A DNA stretch of 11,224 nt, taken from Desulfobacteraceae bacterium (GTDB taxonomy: Bacteria; Desulfobacterota; DSM-4660; Desulfatiglandales; B25-G16). The position numbers were made by a program, and so were the translations under genes. A model generated the notes under the pieces. That model was not told the origin of the DNA and did not search any database. It saw only the letters and a program-made list of their open reading frames with translations. Positions 1-6,551 of this stretch are shown piece after piece (the stretch's first letter is position 1; each line of letters starts with the position of its first letter). Where the stretch lies: NCBI GenBank assembly GCA_030615565.1, contig JAUWZC010000057.1:1-11224 (forward strand). The letters are read 5' to 3'.

Positions 1-2
1 CC

Positions 3-152
3 GTCACCCTTGTAATCTGGAAAGGGGATGAGGAATTTTCTTCTGATGGAACAATACTTTTTGATAGCTCAATTAAAAATATACTCTCTGCCGAGGATGT
101 TTCTGAGCTTACAAGTATGATTGTTTATCCTCTAATAGCAAAGGCCAGGTAG
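3..152 (+). CDS. C-terminal end of a protein resembling DUF3786 (partial)
   Basis: An open frame enters from the left edge and ends at TAG 150-152, giving 49 residues. The visible tail contains VTLVIWKGDEEFSSDGTILF followed by DSSIKNILSAEDVSEL. This pattern (a W-K/R-G-D-E-E-F stretch, then ILFDSS and an acidic helix) resembles the end of DUF3786 proteins as I remember them. The function of that family is not established; members often occur in anaerobes that carry CO dehydrogenase/acetyl-CoA synthase genes. The CooC-like ATPase 66 bp downstream fits that setting. The coding call is fairly safe because the frame is open and the composition is normal. The family name is tentative because only the end is visible. 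Confidence 0.55.
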   Translation, partial: VTLVIWKGDEEFSSDGTILFDSSIKNILSAEDVSELTSMIVYPLIAKAR

Positions 153-155
153 TTT

Positions 156-173
156 CAGTAGGCAGTAGGCAGT
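156..173 (+). repeat. Short tandem repeat, 7-bp unit CAGTAGG
   Basis: The sequence CAGTAGGCAGTAGGCAGT is two and a half copies of a 7-bp unit in the gap between the first gene and cooC. The 10-mer GCAGTAGGCA returns at 7445-7454, in the gap before dxs. Both gaps precede genes without a recognisable Shine-Dalgarno sequence. This may be decayed interspersed repeat or simple low-complexity spacer DNA; I see no gene or known signal in it. Confidence 0.5.
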
Positions 174-217
174 GATGAATAACGAGCTATAAGCAACCAG
201 AAACGAGTAACACTATC

Positions 218-979
218 ATGAAAATTGCTATTAGCGGAAAAGGAGGTGTGGGCAAAACAACATTTGCTGCCTTCCTGATAAAATCTTTGCAAATGAAGGG
301 AAAATCGGTGCTGGCCATTGATGCCGACCCTGATTCAAATCTTGCCCAGGCCTTGGGTGTAAAAAATTATAAAGAGATAACACCTATCTCTGAAATGAAG
401 TCTCTCATTGAGGAGAGGACTGAGACAAAGATTGGGACTATGGGGGCCCTATTTAAGATGAACCCTAAGGTGAGTGATCTACCAGAAAAACTCTCTATCA
501 ATGCTGATGGTGTAAAACTGATGGTTTTAGGAGGGATAAAGACAGCAGAAGGCGGTTGCATCTGTCCACAAAGCGTTCTTTTGAAGGTTCTTATCACCCA
601 TTTAATCCTTGCTCGAGGCGAGGTTGTGGTTTTGGATATGGAGGCAGGGCTTGAGCATTTAGGCAGAGGGACAGCACGGGCTGTTGATAAGATGATTGTG
701 GTTGTTGAACCAGGAAGCAGAAGTATAGAAACCGCCCGCCATATTAAAAGACTAACCGAAGAGTTGAGAATTAAAAATATAGAAATTGTTGGGAATAAGA
801 TTAGGTCGGAAAAGGATAAAGATTTTCTACTCAAAAATATGAATGATTTTAGCTTTCTTGGTTTTCTACCCTTTAATGAGAATATTATTGAGGCAGATTT
901 AGCTTCCAGGCCACCATATGAACTAAATCCTGAAGGCCTGAAAATTGTCTCTGAAATGATACAGGGAAATTTTGAATGA
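218..979 (+). CDS. CooC-like nickel-insertion P-loop ATPase (CO dehydrogenase maturation family)
   Basis: This is a 253-residue MinD/ParA-superfamily (SIMIBI) ATPase. The deviant Walker A motif GKGGVGKTT lies at residues 7-15, with signature Lys8 and P-loop Lys13. DADPDSNLAQALG follows at 36-47, and the Walker B-like VVLDMEAGLEHLGRG at about 137-151. The telling feature is EGGCICP, with Cys114 and Cys116 forming the CxC motif that in CooC proteins binds Ni or Zn at the dimer interface. Known CooC proteins use ATP-driven dimerisation to deliver nickel to the C-cluster of carbon monoxide dehydrogenase in the cytoplasm. No CODH gene is visible here, so the client could be encoded elsewhere or could be another metalloenzyme. 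No clear Shine-Dalgarno sequence precedes ATG 218. The start is chosen because the P-loop must lie close to the N-terminus. MinD or nitrogenase iron protein is less likely given the CxC position and overall length. Confidence 0.85.
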   Translation: MKIAISGKGGVGKTTFAAFLIKSLQMKGKSVLAIDADPDSNLAQALGVKNYKEITPISEMKSLIEERTETKIGTMGALFKMNPKVSDLPEKLSINADGVKLMVLGGIKTAEGGCICPQSVLLKVLITHLILARGEVVVLDMEAGLEHLGRGTARAVDKMIVVVEPGSRSIETARHIKRLTEELRIKNIEIVGNKIRSEKDKDFLLKNMNDFSFLGFLPFNENIIEADLASRPPYELNPEGLKIVSEMIQGNFE

Positions 980-997
980 AAACTAAGTATCTACTCA

Positions 998-1242
998 AAA
1001 TTTCAAGGAGTGGCATGGGTATCTTTTTTTGCTTATGCCCTTCTAATAGAGCGCCTTGCCATGTCGTTTCAAAATTGGGTAATAGCCTCTCGGCCCTGAG
1101 CTCGAGGCCGAAGGGCAAATTGGCCTTAGAATTATATACTCCGTCTATATAAACCATTTTGAAACGACAACTAAGCTGAGTTATATTTAAGGGCATAACA
1201 AAAAAAGATACCCATGCCCAAAGAAGAAGCTGCTTGAAATTT
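998..1242. repeat. Long concentric foldback (inverted repeat) element in the cooC-serC gap
   Basis: The 323-bp gap between cooC and serC contains no credible gene but several nested complementary arms. The first pair is 998-1007 with 1233-1242 (10 bp, perfect). The second is 1012-1042 with 1189-1218 (30 pairs and one bulged base). The third is 1062-1075 with 1156-1169 (14 bp, perfect, TGTCGTTTCAAAAT). Arms two and three share the same centre, near 1115, and are separated by 19 nt on each side. Inside them a further G+C-rich hairpin pairs 1085-1095 with 1106-1116. The structure looks like a non-autonomous foldback or MITE-like element, or a very long RNA hairpin. No target-site duplication is obvious around the 14-bp arms, and no transposase is present. 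Confidence 0.75.
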
Positions 1243-1302
1243 ACTAGATTTTGAGCAATGACAAAACTAAGCCCTCAGAAGACTTAAAAAAAGGATTTTA
1301 TA

Positions 1303-2385
1303 ATGGAGAAACGGGTTCACAATTTTAATCCAGGCCCTGCAGCATTGCCGCTGCCGGTTTTAAAGGAAATAAAAAAGGATTTTCTTAGCTTCCGTGGCTC
1401 TGGCATGTCTATTACAGAGATCAGCCATCGCTCCGCCTTATTCGATGAGGTTCTAAATAATGCGGTTAATAGAACAAAGCGCTTGCTGGACTTAGACGAT
1501 AGTTACCATGTCCTCTTTATTCAAGGAGGAGCAAGCATGCAGTTCTGTATGATTCCCATGAACCTTGCCCTACCTGATAGACCTGTGAACTATATAAATA
1601 CCGGCACCTGGTCAACAAAGGCCATTAAAGAGGCCCAGATTCAGGGAAAAGATGTTAGGGTTATTGCCACATCAGAGGAGAAAGATTTTTCTTATCTCCC
1701 TTATGATTACACAGTAGACAAACAGGCATCGTATCTCCACTTTACCTCAAACAACACCATAAAGGGAACCCAGTGGCAACAATTTCCCGATAGAGAGGGC
1801 GTACCACTGATCTCAGATATGTCCTCTGATTTCATGAGCCGCCCCTTTGATGTAAAACCATTTGGACTTATTTATGCAGGTGCTCAGAAAAATTTAGGCC
1901 CCTCAGGAATAGCCATGGTTATAATCAGGGAGGATATGCTAGAAAGGGTTCCTGATAACATGCCAACCATGCTAAAGTACACAACCTTCAAAGATAACAG
2001 ATCTCTCTTTAATACACCTCCCACATTTGCCATTTATGTTATAGATTTAGTGCTTAAGTGGCTGGAGGAAACAATAGGGGGATTGAAAAAAATGGAAAGT
2101 ATTAATAGAGAAAAAGCTTCCTTGATATATGAGGTAATAGACAATAGTAAGATTTATCAGGGAATAGCAGAGGTCAAAAGTCGTTCCATGATGAACCTTA
2201 CATTCCGTTTGAGGGATGAAGAATTAGAGGGAAGGTTTCTTGCTGAGGCCACAGAAAATGGACTCATTGGCCTTAAAGGGCACCGGTCTGTAGGTGGTTG
2301 TCGGGCCTCTCTATACAATGCTATTACAATGGAGAGTGTAAAAAGTCTTATTGAATTTATGAGGGAATTTGAAGAAAAATTATAA
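1303..2385 (+). CDS. serC: Phosphoserine aminotransferase
   Basis: This is a 360-residue PLP-dependent class V aminotransferase, the normal length for SerC. It converts 3-phosphohydroxypyruvate plus glutamate to O-phosphoserine, the second step of serine synthesis in the cytoplasm. In organisms with DXP-dependent vitamin B6 synthesis the same enzyme also makes 4-phosphohydroxythreonine. The N-terminus HNFNPGPAALP is the SerC hallmark. LFIQGGASMQF (71-81) forms part of the cofactor phosphate site. Lys196 in YAGAQKNLGPSG is the predicted Schiff-base lysine. HRSVGGCRASLYNA near the C-terminus is the substrate-carboxylate region, with Cys where many homologues have Met. The start ATG 1303 is preceded by AAGGA at 1291-1295, about 7 nt upstream. 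It stands alone between two repeat-rich gaps, so it is probably transcribed from its own promoter or by read-through. No serA or serB is visible nearby. Confidence 0.96.
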   Translation: MEKRVHNFNPGPAALPLPVLKEIKKDFLSFRGSGMSITEISHRSALFDEVLNNAVNRTKRLLDLDDSYHVLFIQGGASMQFCMIPMNLALPDRPVNYINTGTWSTKAIKEAQIQGKDVRVIATSEEKDFSYLPYDYTVDKQASYLHFTSNNTIKGTQWQQFPDREGVPLISDMSSDFMSRPFDVKPFGLIYAGAQKNLGPSGIAMVIIREDMLERVPDNMPTMLKYTTFKDNRSLFNTPPTFAIYVIDLVLKWLEETIGGLKKMESINREKASLIYEVIDNSKIYQGIAEVKSRSMMNLTFRLRDEELEGRFLAEATENGLIGLKGHRSVGGCRASLYNAITMESVKSLIEFMREFEEKL

Positions 2386-2427
2386 CTGCTCACCGCAGAG
2401 ACGCAGAGGACGCAGAGATAAATGATT

Positions 2428-2460
2428 TTCCCTTTGCCGTTGAGAGGACGGCAAAGGGAA
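2428..2460. repeat. Perfect hairpin H1 inside repeat copy 1
   Basis: TTCCCTTTGCCGT at 2428-2440 pairs with 2448-2460 in a perfect 13-bp stem. The 7-nt loop is TGAGAGG. The same loop recurs on the opposite strand in the hairpin at 2577-2611, with a different stem. No T-run follows on either strand that would make it a convincing terminator. Confidence 0.85.
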
Positions 2461-2468
2461 ACAGTTCA

Positions 2469-2487
2469 GTCCCGCTGAAGACGGGAC
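2469..2487. repeat. Perfect hairpin H2 inside repeat copy 1
   Basis: GTCCCG at 2469-2474 pairs with CGGGAC at 2482-2487 around the 7-nt loop CTGAAGA. The stem core GTCCCG is also the inner stem of the hairpin at 9635-9671 in the second repeat copy, which carries a different loop. Confidence 0.75.
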
Positions 2488-2576
2488 GATAACAGGTTTA
2501 AGTGCTGTTGCTCTGGCGAGTTGGTCGTGATGAAAGGTTGATGTTGCAAGACTTTTTAGCCTCGCAGAGCTGGGTC

Positions 2577-2611
2577 TTTTTACTTTCCGCCCTCTCAGCG
2601 GAAAGTAAAAA
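2577..2611. repeat. Perfect hairpin H3 inside repeat copy 1
   Basis: TTTTTACTTTCCGC pairs with its exact complement across the loop CCTCTCA (TGAGAGG on the - strand), giving a 14-bp stem. On the + strand the stem ends in A residues rather than T residues, so it is not a standard intrinsic terminator. It sits 44 bp before asnS and would lie in a leader if transcription started upstream. Confidence 0.85.
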
Positions 2612-2644
2612 ATAACTAAAACTCAGCGATCTCTGCGTCTCTGC

Positions 2645-2649
2645 GGTGA
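2645..2649 (+). promoter_or_regulatory. Likely ribosome binding site of asnS, formed by the repeat's right end
   Basis: GGTGA lies 6 nt before ATG 2656. It is the last part of the repeat end CTCTGCGGTGA, so the mobile-looking repeat appears to supply the ribosome binding site of an essential gene. No other purine-rich site is seen upstream of this start. Confidence 0.5.
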
Positions 2650-2655
2650 ACACCT

Positions 2656-4068
2656 ATGAAAAATATATCTAAGAAGATGATAAGAAGAAAAAAAATAGCA
2701 GGGCTTCTAGAGTCAAACGAATTTGGATCAGAAGTAACTATTATGGGATGGGTAAAGACTAAGAGAGACACAAAAGGAGGATTTTCCTTTCTTGAGATAA
2801 ATGATGGCTCTACCATAAAAAACATCCAGGTATTAGCTGAAAATAAAATGGCTAATTACACCGAGGAGATCCTAAGATTGACAACTGGCTGCTCAGTTAT
2901 TGTTAAAGGTGTCTTGGTAGAATCACCAGGCAAGGGACAAAAAGTGGAAGTTAAAGCCACAGAGATAAATATAGGTGGCTGGGCTGATCCTGATTCATAT
3001 CCATTACAAAAAAAGAGGCACTCTTTCGAATACCTTAGAACAATAGCACACCTCAGAGCAAGGACAAATACCTTCGGGGCAGTGGCTAGAATCAGGAATG
3101 CTATGAGCTATGCCATCCATACCTTTTTTCAGGACAGGGACTTCATATATCTTCATTCCCCGATCATTACAGGCAGCAATTGTGAGGGTGCTGGCGATAT
3201 GTTTAAGGTAACCACCCTTGATCTCCAAAGAGTTAAAAATAAGGGTGGAGCGGTCGATTTTACAGAAGATTTTTTTGGTAAATCAGCCAGCTTGACGGTC
3301 AGCGGGCAGTTAGAAGCAGAGGTATACGCCCTTGCCTTGGGTAATGTTTATACCTTTGGCCCAACTTTTAGGGCAGAAAATTCCAACACCTATAGACACT
3401 TAGCTGAGTTCTGGATGGTTGAGCCTGAGATGGCTTTCTGCGACCTCAAGGAAAGCATAGACCTTGGCGAGGAACTCATAAAAAGCACCCTTGCCTATAT
3501 CTTAAAAAACTGTAAGGATGATATGGATTTCTTTAATCGTTTTGTTGATAAAGACCTTATATCTACAATTGATAATATCATTAACAAACACTTTGAGCGC
3601 CTTACTTATACAGAAGCAATAGGGATACTATCTAAGTCTAGAGAACGGTTTGAATTTCCTCCTACGTGGGGAAAAGACATCCAGTCAGAACACGAGCGGT
3701 ATCTGTGTGAGCATTTCAAAAAGCCTGTGGCGGTGACTGATTATCCAAAAGAGATAAAGCCCTTTTACATGAAGGTAAATAAAGATAGCAGGACAGTAAA
3801 GGCCATGGATATTCTACTGCCAGGGATTGGTGAAATTATTGGAGGCAGTCAGAGGGAAGATGTTTATGAAACCCTGCTCAACAGGATAAAAGAGATGGAC
3901 CTGGACCCTGCTGATTACTGGTGGTACCTGGATCTCAGAAAGTATGGTACAGTTATCCATTCTGGTTTTGGTCTTGGCTTTGAGCGCCTCATGCAGTTTG
4001 TAACCGGTCTTGCCAATATCAGGGATGTAATCCCCTTTCCCAGAACACCAAAAAATCTCGAGTTTTAG
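2656..4068 (+). CDS. asnS: Asparaginyl-tRNA synthetase
   Basis: A 470-residue class IIb aminoacyl-tRNA synthetase that charges tRNA-Asn with asparagine using ATP in the cytoplasm. The N-terminal OB-fold anticodon-binding domain covers about residues 20-110 ([20 protein letters not shown] at 27-46, the usual GWVRTxRxxK region). The class II catalytic core follows. Motif 2 is [20 protein letters not shown] at 238-257. Motif 3 is [15 protein letters not shown] at 437-451, followed by [26 protein letters not shown] (170-183) is typical of AsnS rather than AspS or LysS, and the length matches bacterial AsnS. ATG 2656 is preferred because GGTGA lies 6 nt upstream; the in-frame ATG 2677 would remove seven residues before the domain and cannot be excluded. 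xseA begins 3 nt after the stop, so asnS probably heads the following operon. Confidence 0.97.
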   Translation: MKNISKKMIRRKKIAGLLESNEFGSEVTIMGWVKTKRDTKGGFSFLEINDGSTIKNIQVLAENKMANYTEEILRLTTGCSVIVKGVLVESPGKGQKVEVKATEINIGGWADPDSYPLQKKRHSFEYLRTIAHLRARTNTFGAVARIRNAMSYAIHTFFQDRDFIYLHSPIITGSNCEGAGDMFKVTTLDLQRVKNKGGAVDFTEDFFGKSASLTVSGQLEAEVYALALGNVYTFGPTFRAENSNTYRHLAEFWMVEPEMAFCDLKESIDLGEELIKSTLAYILKNCKDDMDFFNRFVDKDLISTIDNIINKHFERLTYTEAIGILSKSRERFEFPPTWGKDIQSEHERYLCEHFKKPVAVTDYPKEIKPFYMKVNKDSRTVKAMDILLPGIGEIIGGSQREDVYETLLNRIKEMDLDPADYWWYLDLRKYGTVIHSGFGLGFERLMQFVTGLANIRDVIPFPRTPKNLEF

Positions 4069-4071
4069 CTA

Positions 4072-5430
4072 ATGCCCGTTATGGACCTACCCTTTCAACC
4101 ACCAAAAATCTACACAGTTAGCGCCCTGACCGCAGAGATAAAATCCATCCTTGAAGAAGAATTTGACTTTATCTGGGTAGAAGGGGAAATTTCGAACTTT
4201 GCTCATCCTTCCTCTGGACACTATTACATGAGCCTGAAGGATGAGAATGCCCAGATCAGGGCAGTTATGTTCAAGCCACAGGCACATTATCTTAAATTTA
4301 TCCCAGAAAATGGGATGAAGGTAATTGTTAGAGGCAGAATAGGTTTATATGAACCCAGGGGAGAATATCAGATTATTCTTGACTACATAGAGCCTCTGGG
4401 CGTGGGTGCGCTTGCCGCTGCATTTGAACAGGTTAAAAAGAAACTATCCCTTGAAGGAGTGTTTGATGAGGAGAAAAAAAGGCCTATCCCCTTTTTGTCA
4501 AAAAGGATTGCTGTAATCACATCTCCATCAGGAGCAGCTGTGAGAGATTTCTTAAGGATTTCCTATCGAAGAACGCCTAACTTGGATGTTACAATAGTCC
4601 CGGTCAGGGTCCAGGGTGATGAGGCAGCAGCTGATATTGTAGAAGCCCTCGACATAGTAAATAGAGAGTTGGATGTTGATGTTATTGTCTTGACAAGAGG
4701 CGGCGGTTCATTGGAAGACCTATGGCCCTTTAATCAGGAAGAAATAGCATATGCAATAAGGCGCTCAACAATTCCTGTTGTCTCAGCAGTTGGTCACGAA
4801 GTAGATCTGACCATCTCTGACCTGGCAGCAGATCTCAGGGCACCTACACCATCAGGCGCAGCTGAGCTGGTTGTAAAAGAGAAAGAAAACCTCGAGAAAA
4901 ATATTAAAAGCCTCTCATCCAGGCTTGAAATGGTCCTACATAGCATTATTGAAAGAATCAGGGATAGAGTAAAGTATCTGTCCTCTCGGATAAGGGATCC
5001 GAGACGCAATCTTGCTGATATCTGGCTCAGGCTCGACGAAATATACAACCGCTTACTCAAAATAGGAAAAATCTGCATTAATGATAATCTAAAATACCTT
5101 AAGGCGGTCAATGAAACACTCGTATTGAATAGTCCTTCACATAATATAACTATGCTATCTCAGGAATTGGCCTTTCATAACCGCTCACTCACACAGGCCT
5201 TAAAAGGCTATTTAGATAAAAAAAGGGGGAGCATTCATTCCATTAAGGATAGGTTAGATTCATTAAACCCTTTATCTATCTTACAAAGAGGTTATAGTAT
5301 CACCAGAAAACTGCCTGAAATGAATATCGTTAAGGATTCTATGCAAGTAAAAACTGGTGATGAAATCAACATTCTCCTTGCCAGAGGCACTATCAAAGGC
5401 CTTGTAAAAAAGACTGAGAAGGGCGAGTGA
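4072..5430 (+). CDS. xseA: Exodeoxyribonuclease VII large subunit
   Basis: A 452-residue catalytic subunit of exonuclease VII, which degrades single-stranded DNA from both ends to short oligonucleotides and works with several XseB subunits. The N-terminal OB-fold covers about residues 10-108 (IWVEGEISNFAHPSSGHYYM at 34-53). The catalytic domain follows, with ITSPSGAAVRDFL at 149-161, RGGGSLEDLWPFN at 209-221 and GHEVDLTISDLAADLRAPTP at 241-260. Asp159, Arg209, His242 and Asp245 correspond to the E. coli active-site residues Asp155, Arg205, His238 and Asp241. A long helical region from about 265 to 390 would form the coiled coil that binds XseB. ATG 4072 lies 3 nt after the asnS stop; ATG 4081 is an alternative. 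The spacing suggests translational coupling with asnS and with the peptidase gene that begins immediately after its stop. Confidence 0.97.
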   Translation: MPVMDLPFQPPKIYTVSALTAEIKSILEEEFDFIWVEGEISNFAHPSSGHYYMSLKDENAQIRAVMFKPQAHYLKFIPENGMKVIVRGRIGLYEPRGEYQIILDYIEPLGVGALAAAFEQVKKKLSLEGVFDEEKKRPIPFLSKRIAVITSPSGAAVRDFLRISYRRTPNLDVTIVPVRVQGDEAAADIVEALDIVNRELDVDVIVLTRGGGSLEDLWPFNQEEIAYAIRRSTIPVVSAVGHEVDLTISDLAADLRAPTPSGAAELVVKEKENLEKNIKSLSSRLEMVLHSIIERIRDRVKYLSSRIRDPRRNLADIWLRLDEIYNRLLKIGKICINDNLKYLKAVNETLVLNSPSHNITMLSQELAFHNRSLTQALKGYLDKKRGSIHSIKDRLDSLNPLSILQRGYSITRKLPEMNIVKDSMQVKTGDEINILLARGTIKGLVKKTEKGE

Positions 5431-6306
5431 ATGGAAAAAAGATGTTATTTACTTTTGGCAGTTTTATTTTTCTTCTTCCTATCACCTGTAGAAACACGCC
5501 CTTCATCTGGCCTCGATATTAACCTAACACCATCCACAATCGGGCAGGGTGAAGTAGCCCTTTTATCTATCCAGAAATTGGGAGAGGCTAAGCCCAAGGT
5601 AATCTGGATGGGGGAAAAGATTACCCTTCTCTCTGATAACAAAAATGAGATTTGGACAGGCTTTATCGGAGTAGATTTGACTACAAAGCCAGGAAGGTAT
5701 AAACTTAAAATTAATCTTACTAACAACAATAATCCACATTCAATAACGGTAAGTGTACTTTCAAGAGATTATGGTATCAGACGTTTGACTCTCCCAAAAG
5801 AAATGGTTGAACTCGATACCAATACCCTAAAAAGGGTACTGGAGGAATCCAGGAGGATGAAAGAGCTTTTTATAAGCTCTGATGAATATCCACTATGGAT
5901 GGGAAGGTGGATAAGTCCAGTACAAGGTACGGTTGTAAGCCCCTTTGGATGCAGGTGCATAATTAATGACATGGAAAGGTCCCCACATTCAGGTATTGAT
6001 CTTAAGGCAGCGGAAGGTGCCCCGGTCAAGGCCACTAATAGGGGAATAGTAGCCCTGGTGGAAAATCATTTTTTTAGTGGTCTGGGTATAGTTATTGATC
6101 ATGGGGGAGGCATTCAAAGTATGTACTTTCATCTAAGTAAGGATTTTGTTAAGGTGGGTCAGTTAGTGGAAAAAGACACTATTATTGGGCTCGCTGGTTC
6201 CTCGGGAAGGGTAACTGGACCCCATCTCCACTTTGGTATAAGACTAAACGGGGGACGGATTGATCCTATAAAACTAATCGAGATAAGTGGGGTATTAGAA
6301 AGATAA
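5431..6306 (+). CDS. Exported M23 (LytM/DUF1 peptidoglycan) metallopeptidase
   Basis: A 291-residue protein with a short basic N-terminus (MEKR) and a hydrophobic stretch at about 5-19. This is a Sec signal peptide or an N-terminal membrane anchor, so the protein acts in the periplasm or outside the cell. Residues about 25-110 look like an all-beta, immunoglobulin-like N-terminal domain. The C-terminal M23 domain (about 160-285) is intact. His186 and Asp190 in HSGID, together with His267 in HLHFG, are the predicted zinc ligands. His234 (YFHLS) and His265 complete the active site. M23 enzymes cleave peptide cross-bridges or stems of peptidoglycan. With all catalytic residues present it should be an active endopeptidase, unlike degenerate regulators such as EnvC. 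ATG 5431 directly follows the xseA stop, and AAGGGCGAG just upstream provides a ribosome binding site. Its stop overlaps the xseB start by one base. Confidence 0.92.
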   Translation: MEKRCYLLLAVLFFFFLSPVETRPSSGLDINLTPSTIGQGEVALLSIQKLGEAKPKVIWMGEKITLLSDNKNEIWTGFIGVDLTTKPGRYKLKINLTNNNNPHSITVSVLSRDYGIRRLTLPKEMVELDTNTLKRVLEESRRMKELFISSDEYPLWMGRWISPVQGTVVSPFGCRCIINDMERSPHSGIDLKAAEGAPVKATNRGIVALVENHFFSGLGIVIDHGGGIQSMYFHLSKDFVKVGQLVEKDTIIGLAGSSGRVTGPHLHFGIRLNGGRIDPIKLIEISGVLER

Positions 6307-6551
6307 TGAAAGAAAAAAAATTTGAAGATGCGATGACAGAACTGGAGGATATTGTAAAACGGCTAGAGAGCGGTGATCTACCCCTGGAAGAATCACTCAA
6401 AATCTTTGAGAAGGGGGTTGCTTTATCACGATATTGTTTTAACAAATTAGAAGAAGCAGAAAAAAGAGTTTCTATCCTGATTAAAGATGAAGGCGGCATT
6501 AAAAAAGAGCCATTTGAGTATGAGGCAACTGAAGGTGTCAAAAAAGATTGA
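6306..6551 (+). CDS. xseB: Exodeoxyribonuclease VII small subunit
   Basis: An 81-residue, almost wholly helical, highly charged protein, the normal size for XseB. FEDAMTELEDIVKRLESGDL followed by PLEESLKIFEKGVALSRYC is the family signature: two helices joined by a G-D-L-P-L-E-E-S turn, followed by the LEEAEKRVSIL segment. Several XseB copies bind the coiled-coil region of XseA to form active exonuclease VII. The start codon shares one base with the M23 peptidase stop (TAATGA), and the 3' end overlaps the beginning of ispA, so the four genes are probably translated as one unit. The partner xseA lies two genes upstream rather than adjacent. Confidence 0.95.
   Translation: MKEKKFEDAMTELEDIVKRLESGDLPLEESLKIFEKGVALSRYCFNKLEEAEKRVSILIKDEGGIKKEPFEYEATEGVKKD
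6521..6526 (+). promoter_or_regulatory. Ribosome binding site favouring the GTG start of ispA
   Basis: TGAGGC lies inside the end of xseB, about 8-9 nt before GTG 6535. Neither ATG 6487 nor ATG 6520 in the same frame has a comparable site at normal spacing. This is the main sequence reason for choosing GTG 6535 as the ispA start. Confidence 0.5.

Larger units (their letters stand above)
2391..2648. repeat. Interspersed composite repeat with inverted ends, copy 1 (serC-asnS gap)
   Basis: The element fills nearly the whole gap between serC and asnS. Its left end, CACCGCAGAGACGCAGAG at 2391-2408, is followed by a partial repeat ACGCAGAG at 2410-2417. Its right end at 2629-2648, ATCTCTGCGTCTCTGCGGTG, is the exact reverse complement of the left-end consensus. 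Three perfect hairpins with 7-nt loops lie between the ends (2428-2460, 2469-2487, 2577-2611). There is no open frame that looks like a protein. Sequences with these CTGCGTCTCTGCGGTG ends are, from memory, common in intergenic DNA of several environmental bacterial lineages. A decayed second copy lies at about 9515-9705. It is probably a non-autonomous mobile or REP-like element. Confidence 0.8.

Noticed and set aside
1062..1169. A separate 108-bp MITE inserted inside the larger inverted repeat
   Set aside because: The 14-bp ends look like terminal repeats, but no target-site duplication is visible and the unit is exactly concentric with the outer arms, which is better explained by one foldback element.
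885..1196. 103-residue - strand open frame across the cooC-serC gap
   Set aside because: It reads through the arms of the foldback element and into the end of cooC, and shows no recognisable domain. Its openness follows from the inverted repeats rather than coding selection.
2391..2419. CRISPR-like direct repeats
   Set aside because: The ACGCAGAG words are short tandem copies at a repeat end, without regular spacers or repeat length.
2577..2611. Intrinsic terminator before asnS
   Set aside because: The 14-bp stem is strong, but it is followed by A residues on the + strand and has no T-run after the stem on the - strand. It matches the other repeat hairpins instead.
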